Position numbers and translations under genes: made by a program. From Catellatospora tritici (GTDB lineage Bacteria > Actinomycetota > Actinomycetes > Mycobacteriales > Micromonosporaceae), in contig NZ_JAHRCY010000006.1 in assembly GCF_019083965.1 (NCBI RefSeq), positions 1 to 64,000 on the forward strand: a stretch of 64,000 bases of DNA, given 5' to 3'. A model generated the notes under the pieces. The model saw only the letters and a list, made by a program, of their open reading frames with translations, searched no databases and was not told where the DNA came from. Within the stretch, counting starts at the first letter, position 1. Every line of letters begins with the position of its first letter. Positions 1 through 7,137 of this stretch are shown here, piece after piece.

Positions 1-17
1 CGGGCGGCGTGGAGTCG

Positions 18-1235
18 ATGACGATCGCGCAGGCACGGCGAATGGCACTGGCGGCCCAGGGGTTCACCGACCGGGCGCCCAAGGGCGCGATCGAGGCGCG
101 GCACCTGCGCAAGGTGGTGGTCGGCCGCACCGGACTGTTGCAGATCGACTCCGTCAACGTGCTCCAGCGGGCGCACTACCTGCCGGTTTACAGCCGACTG
201 GGGGCGTACGACCCGACTGTGCTGGATTCGGCGAGCGCCCGACGGCCGCGCTGGCTGTTCGAGTACTGGGGACACGAGGCCTCGCTGCTGCCGGTCCAGC
301 TGCAGCCGCTGTTCCGGTGGCGGATGGCGCGGGCCGAGGGCGCCTGGGGTGGGCCGCGCAGCATCGCCGTGCAGCGTCCCGACCTGGTCGCCTGGGTGCT
401 CAAGGAGGTCGGCGAGCGCGGTCCGGTGACCGCCGCGCAGATCGAGCAGGACGTGCCACGGCCCAAGGACAACTGGGGCTGGAACTGGTCGGACGTGAAG
501 AAGGCGCTGGAGTGGCTGTTCTACGCCGGCGACATCACCTCCGCCGGGCGCACCAGCCAGTTCGCCCGGCTGTACGACCTGACCGACCGGGTGCTGCCCG
601 CCGCGGTCGTGCACACGCCCACGCCGGAACCGGCCGAGGCGTACCGGCGCCTGGTCGAACTGTCCGCCCGCGGTCTGGGCGTGGCCGCCGAGCCGGAGCT
701 GCGCGACTACTTCCGACTGCCGCTGGACGGGACGCGGGCCGCCATCGCCGACCTGGCCGAGGAGGGCGTGCTGGTGCCGGTGGAGGTGCGCGGTTGGAAG
801 CAGCGGGCGTGGCGACACCGTGACGCCGCGATGCCGCGCCGGGTGTCGGTGTCGACCCTGGTCAGCCCGTTCGATCCGCTGATCTGGGAACGCGGCCGCA
901 CCGAGCGGCTGTTCGACCTGCGCTACCGCATCGAGATCTACGTGCCGCAGGAGCAGCGGGTGCACGGGTATTACGTGCTGCCGTTCCTGCACGGCGACCG
1001 GTTCGCCGCGCGCGTCGACCTCAAGGCCGACCGGCGCGCCGGGGTGCTGCGGGTGCCCGCCGCGTGGGCCGAGCCGGGCGTCGACCCGCAGGTCACCGCC
1101 CAGGCGCTCGCGGTGGAGCTGCGCCGCCTGGCCGACTGGCTGGGGCTGTCCGAGGTGGCCCCGCCCGAACGGGGTGATCTGGCCTCGGCGCTGGCCGATG
1201 CGGGTGTGCGTGGCAGTGTAAGTTCAGTGGTGTGA
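18..1235 (+). CDS. AlkX/YcaQ-family DNA glycosylase (HTH_42 winged-helix protein)
   Basis: About 405 residues, the usual length for the HTH_42 family that includes E. coli YcaQ and Streptomyces AlkZ, monofunctional glycosylases that release alkylated bases and open DNA crosslinks. The family signature LLQIDSVNV is at residues 40-48. Its catalytic triplet reads Q-I-D (residues 42-44); the Q-hydrophobic-D form is described for the broader-specificity YcaQ/AlkX subgroup, whereas Q-x-Q marks the AlkZ self-resistance subgroup. Three winged-helix domains and a C-terminal beta domain are expected of the family. I chose the ATG at 18; an in-frame GTG at 9 and an open frame to the window edge mean the true start could lie further upstream. 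The stop overlaps the next GTG by 4 bp, suggesting translational coupling. Identity is well supported; substrate is inferred. Confidence 0.82.
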   Translation: MTIAQARRMALAAQGFTDRAPKGAIEARHLRKVVVGRTGLLQIDSVNVLQRAHYLPVYSRLGAYDPTVLDSASARRPRWLFEYWGHEASLLPVQLQPLFRWRMARAEGAWGGPRSIAVQRPDLVAWVLKEVGERGPVTAAQIEQDVPRPKDNWGWNWSDVKKALEWLFYAGDITSAGRTSQFARLYDLTDRVLPAAVVHTPTPEPAEAYRRLVELSARGLGVAAEPELRDYFRLPLDGTRAAIADLAEEGVLVPVEVRGWKQRAWRHRDAAMPRRVSVSTLVSPFDPLIWERGRTERLFDLRYRIEIYVPQEQRVHGYYVLPFLHGDRFAARVDLKADRRAGVLRVPAAWAEPGVDPQVTAQALAVELRRLADWLGLSEVAPPERGDLASALADAGVRGSVSSVV

Positions 1236-1729
1236 CTGAGGCCTCCGCGTACCCTGACGCCGGGCACTTCGCCCCGCCGCCCGTCGACCGGGCCAGCCGG
1301 TTCGTCGAGTGGATGCGCGCGCACACGCCCCGCTGGGCGGTGCCGCTGGCGGCGCTGGGCTGCATCGGCGGCGCGCTCGGATACACGCTGCTGGTCGACC
1401 CGACCAACAACCCCGCGGAAGCGACCCCGACCTGCCTGGTCAAGCTGCTCACCGGGTTCGACTGCCCGGGCTGCGGGGGTACGCGCGCGGCCTGGTACCT
1501 GATGCACGGCGACCTGCCCGCGGCGGCCCGCCACCACCTGCTCTTCACCTTCGCGGTGCCGTTCCTGATCTACATGTACGTCGCGTGGGCGGGCAACACC
1601 ACGTTCCGGTGGAAGCTGCCGCAGCTGCGGATCACGCCGAAGCTGGTGGGGCTGTTCCTGGGGGCGTGGGGTGTCTTCATGGTGCTGCGCAACCTGCCCT
1701 GGGCCCCGTTCACGTACTTCTTCGTGTGA
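1232..1729 (+). CDS. DUF2752 membrane protein
   Basis: 165 residues. The DUF2752 core is clear: a first membrane segment (about residues 36-55), then FDCPGCGGTRA followed by a short amphipathic stretch and two further hydrophobic segments ending at the C-terminus. The CPxCGxTRA motif, with its paired cysteines, is the family hallmark; function of the family is unknown. The GTG start overlaps the stop of the upstream glycosylase gene by 4 bp, so the two are probably co-translated, although no functional link is known. A 19-bp perfect inverted repeat about 50 bp downstream may end the transcript. Confidence 0.85.
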   Translation: MTEASAYPDAGHFAPPPVDRASRFVEWMRAHTPRWAVPLAALGCIGGALGYTLLVDPTNNPAEATPTCLVKLLTGFDCPGCGGTRAAWYLMHGDLPAAARHHLLFTFAVPFLIYMYVAWAGNTTFRWKLPQLRITPKLVGLFLGAWGVFMVLRNLPWAPFTYFFV

Positions 1730-1780
1730 CCCGGTCCGCCTCGGCGGATCGACGAGGGCGTCTCGCCCCGACATGGCATC

Positions 1781-1839
1781 GACACTGGCCTATCCAGAGG
1801 GCGACTTCGCTGATTTCGTCCTCTGGATAGGCCAGTGTC
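1781..1839. repeat. 19-bp perfect inverted repeat with 21-nt spacer
   Basis: The arms at 1781-1799 and 1821-1839 are exact reverse complements (left arm begins GACACTGGCCTATCC) separated by 21 nt. There is no T-run, so this is not a textbook intrinsic terminator, but its place between a plus-strand gene end (1729) and a minus-strand gene end (1913) fits a bidirectional terminator or a dispersed palindromic element. Only one copy is seen in this window. Confidence 0.7.
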
Positions 1840-1912
1840 TATTCAAAAGCGGGGCTGTCGCGGCCCGGGTCGCCGGGGGCGGGAGGAGGCGTCCGCTCTC
1901 CGGCGACACGGA

Positions 1913-2713
1913 TCACCCGTTGACGCGGCGCAGGGTGACGTCACCGCTGGCGGTGCGGGTCTTGATGGTCAGGCTGTGGCCCGTCGCCACGGGCGAGCCC
2001 GGCATGGACAGATCGCTGGCGGTGCGCCCGGAGACCGTGTTCACGTCGAGCCACACTCCCGTACCGGCCGCGACGCCGACGGTCACGTCGCCGCTGGCGG
2101 TGTTGATCCGGATCTCGCCCTGCCGGGTGATCCCGAACGCGACATCGCCCGAGGCGGTGGTGACTTTGGCGTCGCGGGCCGCGGCTTCGATCTCCACGTC
2201 GCCGCTGGCGGTGTGCACGGTGATCTCGCCGCCGACCTGTCCGGTGCGGACGTCGCCGGAGGCGCTCTTGACCCGCAGCGCACCGCCCACCTCGCCCAGT
2301 CGGACATCGCCGCTGGCGGTGTTGACGCTGGTGTCGCCGGTGACTCGCTCGACCTCGACGTCACCGCTGGCGGTGTTGACGACCACATCGTGGTATCGAC
2401 CGGTGATGCTCGCGTCGGCCGAGGCGATGCTGACGCTCAACGCGCTGTCGGCGGGCAGCTCGACACGGACCAGCAGTTTCGCGCGGCGGAACAGCCGCCA
2501 GCCGCCGTGTTCGGGGGCGCTGACCAGCAGGCGGTGGCCGTCGACCAGCTCCACCCGGCACTCCTCGACGGCCTGGGCGCTGGCCTCGCTGCTGTCCAGC
2601 GGGGTGATGCTGACGGTCGCGGTCTGGCGGTCGCCCGCCACGACCTCGAGACGTCCGGCCGACAACTTCAGGTCGGCGTGGATGGTGCCGTTGCAGGGGA
2701 ACTCACGGTTCAT
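1913..2713 (-). CDS. DUF4097 beta-strand repeat (putative adhesin-like) protein
   Basis: 266 residues. From about residue 110 onward the motif T-A-S-G-D-V recurs about every 18-21 residues (at least seven copies, some as S-A-S-G-D-V or T-V-S-G-R), the pattern of DUF4097/DUF4098 right-handed beta-helix proteins. No signal peptide or membrane segment is visible, so a surface role, often implied by the adhesin label, is not supported here; a cytoplasmic role is equally possible. The start (ATG at 2713) lies 18 bp after the HicB-like gene stop, so the two form an operon. The DUF4097 plus HicB-like pairing is, from memory, recurrent in actinobacteria. Function unknown. Confidence 0.85.
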   Translation of the reverse strand: MNREFPCNGTIHADLKLSAGRLEVVAGDRQTATVSITPLDSSEASAQAVEECRVELVDGHRLLVSAPEHGGWRLFRRAKLLVRVELPADSALSVSIASADASITGRYHDVVVNTASGDVEVERVTGDTSVNTASGDVRLGEVGGALRVKSASGDVRTGQVGGEITVHTASGDVEIEAAARDAKVTTASGDVAFGITRQGEIRINTASGDVTVGVAAGTGVWLDVNTVSGRTASDLSMPGSPVATGHSLTIKTRTASGDVTLRRVNG

Positions 2714-2731
2714 GGTCGGCTCCTCGCCGTT

Positions 2732-3217
2732 TCAGGCCTGGGCGAAGCCGGTGATCCGGCGCCCGTGGTGGGTGGTCGGGGGTGCGGGCATCGGCCCGCG
2801 CAGCGCGTTGGCGGTGGCCCGGACGAGCCAGGCGTTGACGGAGATGCCCTCGGCGGCGGCGGCGCGCTCGACGCCCTCCTTGAGGCCTTCGGGCAGGCGC
2901 AGCGTGAGCCGGGTCAGGTCGCCGCTCTCCACGACGGGTGCGGCCGGTGCGGCTTCCGGCGTCTCCGCCGGGGTCGCGGTGGTGGTGACCACCAGGTCGG
3001 CTTCGCGGCCGCGCAGGCGGACCTCGACGGTCGCGCCGTCGAGCTTGGTGGTGATCTCCGCGGTGGCGTCGGCGAGCACCTCGATCAGGCACAGCCGGGC
3101 CGAGGCGTCCAGCGCGGTGGCGAGCAGGTCCGCCACGCGGGCGGTCTCCTCACCGCCGGGTGCGGCGGTCGCGGTCAGATCCCGCCGCAGGGAGTCGAGG
3201 TACGGGGACAGGTCCAT
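2732..3217 (-). CDS. HicB-family antitoxin-like regulator
   Basis: 161 residues. The N-terminal half (about residues 1-80) is an all-alpha/beta region seen in actinobacterial HicB-like proteins; a Pro/Ala/Thr-rich linker follows (about 83-98). The C-terminal part (about 99-142) contains LTRLTLRLPEGLKEGVERAA and SVNAWLVRATANAL, which reads as a ribbon-helix-helix (Arc/HicB-type) DNA-binding fold. No HicA-like toxin gene lies beside it; the partner is the DUF4097 gene. Four TGACGTC-type sites immediately upstream suggest autoregulation, as is usual for RHH antitoxins. Called a regulator with good confidence; true antitoxin activity is doubtful without a toxin. Confidence 0.72.
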   Translation of the reverse strand: MDLSPYLDSLRRDLTATAAPGGEETARVADLLATALDASARLCLIEVLADATAEITTKLDGATVEVRLRGREADLVVTTTATPAETPEAAPAAPVVESGDLTRLTLRLPEGLKEGVERAAAAEGISVNAWLVRATANALRGPMPAPPTTHHGRRITGFAQA

Positions 3218-3227
3218 GACACCACTA

Positions 3228-3290
3228 TGACGTCAGAAGTGACGTCATGCAAGCGTCAATTCTGACGTCGTCTTGACGGTAGTGACGTCA
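3228..3290. promoter_or_regulatory. Cluster of four TGACGTCA/G palindromes (candidate operators)
   Basis: The 8-bp palindrome TGACGTCA occurs at 3228-3235, 3240-3247 and 3283-3290, with a one-mismatch copy (TGACGTCG) at 3263-3270. They sit 11-73 bp upstream of the HicB-like start on the minus strand and within 150 bp of the thyX start. Spacing from start to start is 12, 23 and 20 bp. RHH-type regulators bind such short repeated half-sites cooperatively, so the simplest reading is the autoregulated promoter of the HicB-DUF4097 operon. Binding itself is inference. Confidence 0.6.
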
Positions 3291-3372
3291 TAGATGGCGT
3301 CACTCGCGCGCAAGGGTGACCCTCGCCTCCCGCGAGCAGCCAGAAGGGGTCGGTCCACTAGGATCAGCCGTT

Positions 3373-4125
3373 GTGACTGAGATCGTGAAGCCTTCGGTGC
3401 AGTTGATCGCGTGGACGAACTTCCAGGCTCCGGCCGACGTGGAGTGGGATACCGATGCCGACGGCGGCCAGGCGCTGGCGGAGTTCGCCGGGCGGGCCTG
3501 CTACCAGTCCTGGACCAAGCCGAACCCGGCCACCGCGACCAACGAGGGCTACCTGCGGCACATCCTCGAGGTCGGGCACCTGTCGGTGCTGGAGCACGGC
3601 ACGGCCACGTTCTACTTCACCGGCGTGTCACGTTCATTCACGCACGAGCTGATCCGGCACCGGCACTTCTCGTACTCCCAGCTGTCCCAGCGGTATGTCC
3701 CCGAGCGTGACGCGGCCATGGTCGAGCCCGAGGTGATCGCGGCCAATCCGGAGCTGCACAAGAAGTTCGTCGAGGCGAGCGAGGCCGCGGTGCGGGCGTA
3801 CAACGAGCTGCTGGAGGGCCTGGAGGCGACCTTCGCCGACGTGCCCAACGCGACCCTGCGCCGCAAGCAGGCCCGTCAGGCCGCCCGCTCGGTGCTGCCC
3901 AACGCCACCGAGACCCGGATCGTGGTCACCGGCAACTACCGCGCCTGGCGGCACTTCATCGCCATGCGCGCCACCGAGCACGCCGACGTGGAGATCCGCG
4001 AGCTGGCCGTGGCCACGCTGCGCCACCTCCAGCAGCTCGCGCCGAACGTGTTCGGCGACTTCACCATCAGTACCCTGCCCGACGGCACGGAGATCGCCTC
4101 CAGCGTCTTCACCTGGGAGTCCTGA
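3373..4125 (+). CDS. thyX: Flavin-dependent thymidylate synthase ThyX
   Basis: About 250 residues. ThyX makes dTMP from dUMP using methylene-tetrahydrofolate and FAD/NADPH, independent of ThyA. The ThyX signature RHRX7S is present as [11 protein letters not shown], followed by QRY. Other family marks are the substrate-binding region around [19 protein letters not shown] and the C-terminal [19 protein letters not shown]. The GTG at 3373 is preferred: it gives the usual ThyX N-terminus ([15 protein letters not shown]), whereas the longer frame from 3316 adds 19 residues of non-family sequence. It starts the conserved actinobacterial run thyX-dapA-rnj-ftsK. Confidence 0.95.
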   Translation: MTEIVKPSVQLIAWTNFQAPADVEWDTDADGGQALAEFAGRACYQSWTKPNPATATNEGYLRHILEVGHLSVLEHGTATFYFTGVSRSFTHELIRHRHFSYSQLSQRYVPERDAAMVEPEVIAANPELHKKFVEASEAAVRAYNELLEGLEATFADVPNATLRRKQARQAARSVLPNATETRIVVTGNYRAWRHFIAMRATEHADVEIRELAVATLRHLQQLAPNVFGDFTISTLPDGTEIASSVFTWES

Positions 4126-4166
4126 GGCCAGGGCTGGCACCCACGGTATTCCGCTAGGTTGTGTGC

Positions 4167-5063
4167 ATGACGTACGACGCTCACCGGCCCTTCGGCCGCC
4201 TGATCACCGCGATGGTCACCCCGTTCCGCCAGGACGGCTCCCTCGATGTCGACGGAGCCGCCAAGCTTGCCGCGTACCTCGTGGACGAGCAGCGCAACGA
4301 CGCGTTGGTCATCAACGGCACCGCCGGTGAGTCGCCCACCACCACCGACGCCGAGAAGGAGACTCTCGTGCGCGCCGTGGTCGAGGCCGTCGGCGACCGG
4401 GTGCAGGTGTTGGCCGGGGTGGGCACGTTCGACACGCACCACACGATCGAGCTGGCCCACGGCGCGCAGCGGGCGGGCGCGCACGGCCTGCTGCTCGTGA
4501 CGCCGTACTACTCCCGGCCGCCGCAGGCCGGGGTCGAGCGGCACTTCCTGGCGGTGGCGCAGGCCTCCGAACTTCCGATCATGCTGTACGACATTCCGCA
4601 CCGCACCGGCACCGCGATCGCCACCGACACGTTCCGCCGGGTGGCCGAGCATGAGCGCATCGTGGCGGTCAAGGACGCCAAGGGCGACCTGACGGCGGCC
4701 TCCTGGGTCATGCGCGACACGGGGCTGGCCTTCTACTCCGGCGACGACGCCAACACGCTGCCGCTGCTGTCGGTCGGCGCGGTCGGCGTGGTCGGCACCT
4801 CGACCCACCTGATCGGGCCCGGCACCAAAGAGATGATCGAGGCGTACGAGCGGGGCGACGTCGCCACCGCGCTGCGCCTGCACCGGCAGCTGCTGCCGCT
4901 GTTCACCGGCATCTTCCGTACCGCGGGGACGATCCTGACCAAGGCCGCGCTGAACACCCGCGGCCTGCCCGCGGGCCCGGTGCGCGCACCGTTGGTGGAC
5001 GCGACCGAGGCCGAACTGGCCCAGCTGCGCGCCGACTGCGCGGCGGCGGGCGCGGCGCTCTAA
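4167..5063 (+). CDS. dapA: 4-hydroxy-tetrahydrodipicolinate synthase DapA
   Basis: 298 residues, a TIM-barrel class I aldolase that condenses pyruvate with aspartate semialdehyde in the diaminopimelate/lysine pathway, feeding peptidoglycan. The pyruvate-binding motif NGTAGESPT is near the N-terminus, the catalytic tyrosine lies in LYDIPHRTG (about Tyr141), and the Schiff-base lysine in IVAVKDAKGDL (about Lys169). ATG 4167 is chosen over GTG 4161 because it gives the typical MTYDAHRPFGRL start; the two differ by two residues. The later pathway enzyme dapF is also in this window, near 53.2 kb. Confidence 0.95.
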   Translation: MTYDAHRPFGRLITAMVTPFRQDGSLDVDGAAKLAAYLVDEQRNDALVINGTAGESPTTTDAEKETLVRAVVEAVGDRVQVLAGVGTFDTHHTIELAHGAQRAGAHGLLLVTPYYSRPPQAGVERHFLAVAQASELPIMLYDIPHRTGTAIATDTFRRVAEHERIVAVKDAKGDLTAASWVMRDTGLAFYSGDDANTLPLLSVGAVGVVGTSTHLIGPGTKEMIEAYERGDVATALRLHRQLLPLFTGIFRTAGTILTKAALNTRGLPAGPVRAPLVDATEAELAQLRADCAAAGAAL

Positions 5064-5071
5064 GACGTACC

Positions 5072-5143
5072 GGCGGCGTCGAGCCGCCAGCAGAACGGCA
5101 CGCCGCGCGTGCCGACAGATTGGCGGCATGTCGAAAGCCGCCA
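5072..5143 (+). promoter_or_regulatory. Three-hairpin leader in front of RNase J
   Basis: In the 99 bp between dapA and rnj three perfect hairpins follow each other: GGCGGC/GCCGCC at 5072-5077/5083-5088, CGGCACGC/GCGTGCCG at 5096-5103/5107-5114, and TGGCGGC/GCCGCCA at 5121-5127/5137-5143. The last one ends 6 bp before the Shine-Dalgarno sequence AAGGAGAG (5150-5157). Arms of hairpins 1 and 3 share GGCGGC and GCCGCC and could pair with each other instead. The leader may be an intrinsic terminator for dapA, an RNase-processing site, or an autoregulatory leader; the structures are seen, the function is inferred. Confidence 0.5.
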
Positions 5144-5162
5144 AGCCCGAAGGAGAGATTAA

Positions 5163-6872
5163 TTGACCGCAGCGAATTTGGACGCGGTGCGTAGCGCAAG
5201 TCTGGGCGCACCGCCGCCGCTGCCCGAGGGCGGCCTGCGCATCATCCCGCTGGGCGGATTGGGTGCCATCGGCCGGAACATGACGGTGTTCGAGTTCGGC
5301 GGCAAACTGCTCGTCGTCGACTGCGGCGTGCTGTTCCCCGACACCGCCGACCAGCCGGGCGTCGACTTGATCCTGCCCGACTTCGCCCCGATCCTGGACC
5401 GCCTGGAGGACGTGCAGGCGATCGTGCTCACGCACGGGCACGAGGACCACATCGGCGCGGTGCCGTACCTGCTCGCCCACAAGAGCGACATTCCGCTGGT
5501 TGGCTCGCAGTTCACGCTGGCGCTGATCGAGGCGAAGCTGGCCGAGCGGCGTATCACGCCGTACACGCTGACCGTGAGCGAGGGGCAGCGCGAGCGGCTC
5601 GGCCCGTTCGAGCTGGAGTTCTTCGCGGTCAACCACTCCATCCCGGACGCGCTGGCCGTGGCCATCCGCACCGACGCGGGGCTGGTGCTGCACACCGGCG
5701 ACTTCAAGATGGACCAGCTGCCGCTGGACGGGCGCATCACCGACCTGGCCGGGTTCGCGCGCCTGGGTGCCGAGGGCGTCGACCTGCTGCTGTCGGACTC
5801 GACCAACGCCGAGATCCCCGGCTTCGTCACCCCGGAGAAGGAGATCGGCCCGGTACTGGCCTCGATCTTCCACAAGGCGAAGGGCCGCATCATCGTGGCC
5901 TCGTTCGCCTCGCACGTGCACCGGGTGCAGCAGGTGCTCGACGCCGCCGAGGAGAACGGCCGCAAGGTCGCCCTCATCGGCCGCAGCATGGTCCGCAACA
6001 TGGGCATCGCCCGTGACCTCGGCCTGCTGCGGGTCAAGCCCGGCCAGGTGGTCAACCTGGAGGACGCGGCCAGCCTGCCGCCGGACGAGATCGTGCTGAT
6101 GTCGACCGGGTCGCAGGGCGAGCCGATGAGCGCCCTGGGCCGGATGGCCACCGGCGACCACCGCCACATCACCGTCGCCCCCGGCGACACGGTGGTGCTG
6201 GCCAGCTCGCTGGTGCCCGGCAACGAGACCAGCGTGTACCGGGTGATCAACCAGCTCGCCCGCGCCGGCGCCACCGTGATCCACAAGGACGTGGCGAAGG
6301 TGCACGTCAGCGGGCACGCCCCGGCCGGGGAGCTGCTGTACCTGCTGAATGTGGTGAAGCCCAGCAACCTGATGCCGGTGCACGGCGAATGGCGCCACCT
6401 GCGCGCCCACGCCCGCCTCGGCGTCGAGTCGGGCGTGCAGGCGGACCGCGTGGTGCTGTGCGAGGACGGCGACGTCGTCGACCTGGTCGAGGGCCACGCC
6501 AAGCTGGTCGGCCACGTCAAGAGCCGGTACGTCTACGTCGACGGTCTGGCCATCGGCGACGTCGGCGAGAGCCTGCTCACCGAGCGCCGGGTGCTCGGTG
6601 ACGGTGGCTTCATCGCGGTCACCGTGGTGGTCGACTCGGTCACCGGCAAGGTCGTCGGTGGGCCGATGCTGTCGGCCAAGGGCTTCTCCGAGGACCCGGC
6701 CGCCTTCGACCCGGCCCTGCCGCTGGTCACCGAGGCGCTGGACCGGGCGGCCCTCGACGGCGTGACGGATTCCCACCAGCTCCAGCAGATCGTCCGCCGG
6801 GTGGTCGGCCGCTGGGTCAACGAGGCCTACCGCCGCCGCCCCATGATCGTCCCCACCGTCCTGGAGGTCTGA
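5163..6872 (+). CDS. rnj: Ribonuclease J
   Basis: 569 residues, the usual RNase J length. It is a metallo-beta-lactamase/beta-CASP exo- and endoribonuclease for mRNA decay and rRNA maturation. The Zn-binding motif HGHEDH is at about residues 91-96 (LTHGHEDHIGA); further ligands lie in LHTGDFKMD and in the C-terminal VSGHAP segment; the beta-CASP region includes IVASFASHVHRVQQ. The start is TTG at 5163, decided by the strong AAGGAGAG ribosome-binding site 5 nt upstream and by the lack of a better ATG/GTG before the conserved LRIIPLGGLGAIGRN. Fourth in the thyX-dapA-rnj-ftsK order; three hairpins precede it. Confidence 0.95.
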   Translation: MTAANLDAVRSASLGAPPPLPEGGLRIIPLGGLGAIGRNMTVFEFGGKLLVVDCGVLFPDTADQPGVDLILPDFAPILDRLEDVQAIVLTHGHEDHIGAVPYLLAHKSDIPLVGSQFTLALIEAKLAERRITPYTLTVSEGQRERLGPFELEFFAVNHSIPDALAVAIRTDAGLVLHTGDFKMDQLPLDGRITDLAGFARLGAEGVDLLLSDSTNAEIPGFVTPEKEIGPVLASIFHKAKGRIIVASFASHVHRVQQVLDAAEENGRKVALIGRSMVRNMGIARDLGLLRVKPGQVVNLEDAASLPPDEIVLMSTGSQGEPMSALGRMATGDHRHITVAPGDTVVLASSLVPGNETSVYRVINQLARAGATVIHKDVAKVHVSGHAPAGELLYLLNVVKPSNLMPVHGEWRHLRAHARLGVESGVQADRVVLCEDGDVVDLVEGHAKLVGHVKSRYVYVDGLAIGDVGESLLTERRVLGDGGFIAVTVVVDSVTGKVVGGPMLSAKGFSEDPAAFDPALPLVTEALDRAALDGVTDSHQLQQIVRRVVGRWVNEAYRRRPMIVPTVLEV

Positions 6873-6900
6873 CTCCCGCGGCTGTGCCACCCTCTCCACG

Positions 6901-7047
6901 TCGATCATGAACTTATGGCACGGTTCAACGGCGTGTCGTGGGCACAACTTCCTGATCGCCGGGCCTGCGAGCGTCGCGGGTTGCCGAGGTCAACAGGAGG
7001 CTGTGTCAAGGACACGCCGTCGAACCGCGCCATAAGTTCATGATCGA
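6901..7047. repeat. MITE-like ~147-bp inverted-repeat element, copy 1
   Basis: The outer arms begin TCGATCATGAACTTATGGC at 6901 and end with its near-exact reverse complement at 7047. Pairing continues inward with mismatches (GGCGTGTC near 6930 against GACACGCC near 7013). A second copy with the same ends lies at 54024-54162. It contains no open reading frame of note and no transposase. It starts 28 bp after the rnj stop and ends 90 bp before ftsK. Likely a non-autonomous mobile element or a repeat co-opted as terminator; no target-site duplication is obvious. Confidence 0.75.
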
Positions 7048-7137
7048 CGGGAAAAGGGGGTGGGGGGTCTGAGATGGACGGGGAGACACGGGGGGAAAAG
7101 CGAGGAGTTGTCGATGATCTCCTCTACCGTGTGAGGC

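Noticed and set aside
1671..3230. Long plus-strand frames over the DUF4097/HicB region
   Set aside because: Two overlapping plus frames (from 1671 and 1835) cover the minus-strand genes, which have family motifs and an operator-like upstream region; the plus frames are Ser/Thr/Pro/Arg-rich shadows.
3936..6947. 1003-codon open frame on the minus strand
   Set aside because: It lies antisense to thyX, dapA and rnj, which have clear motifs; long antisense frames are common at this GC content. The translation has Asp/Val/Gly/His-rich, family-less composition.
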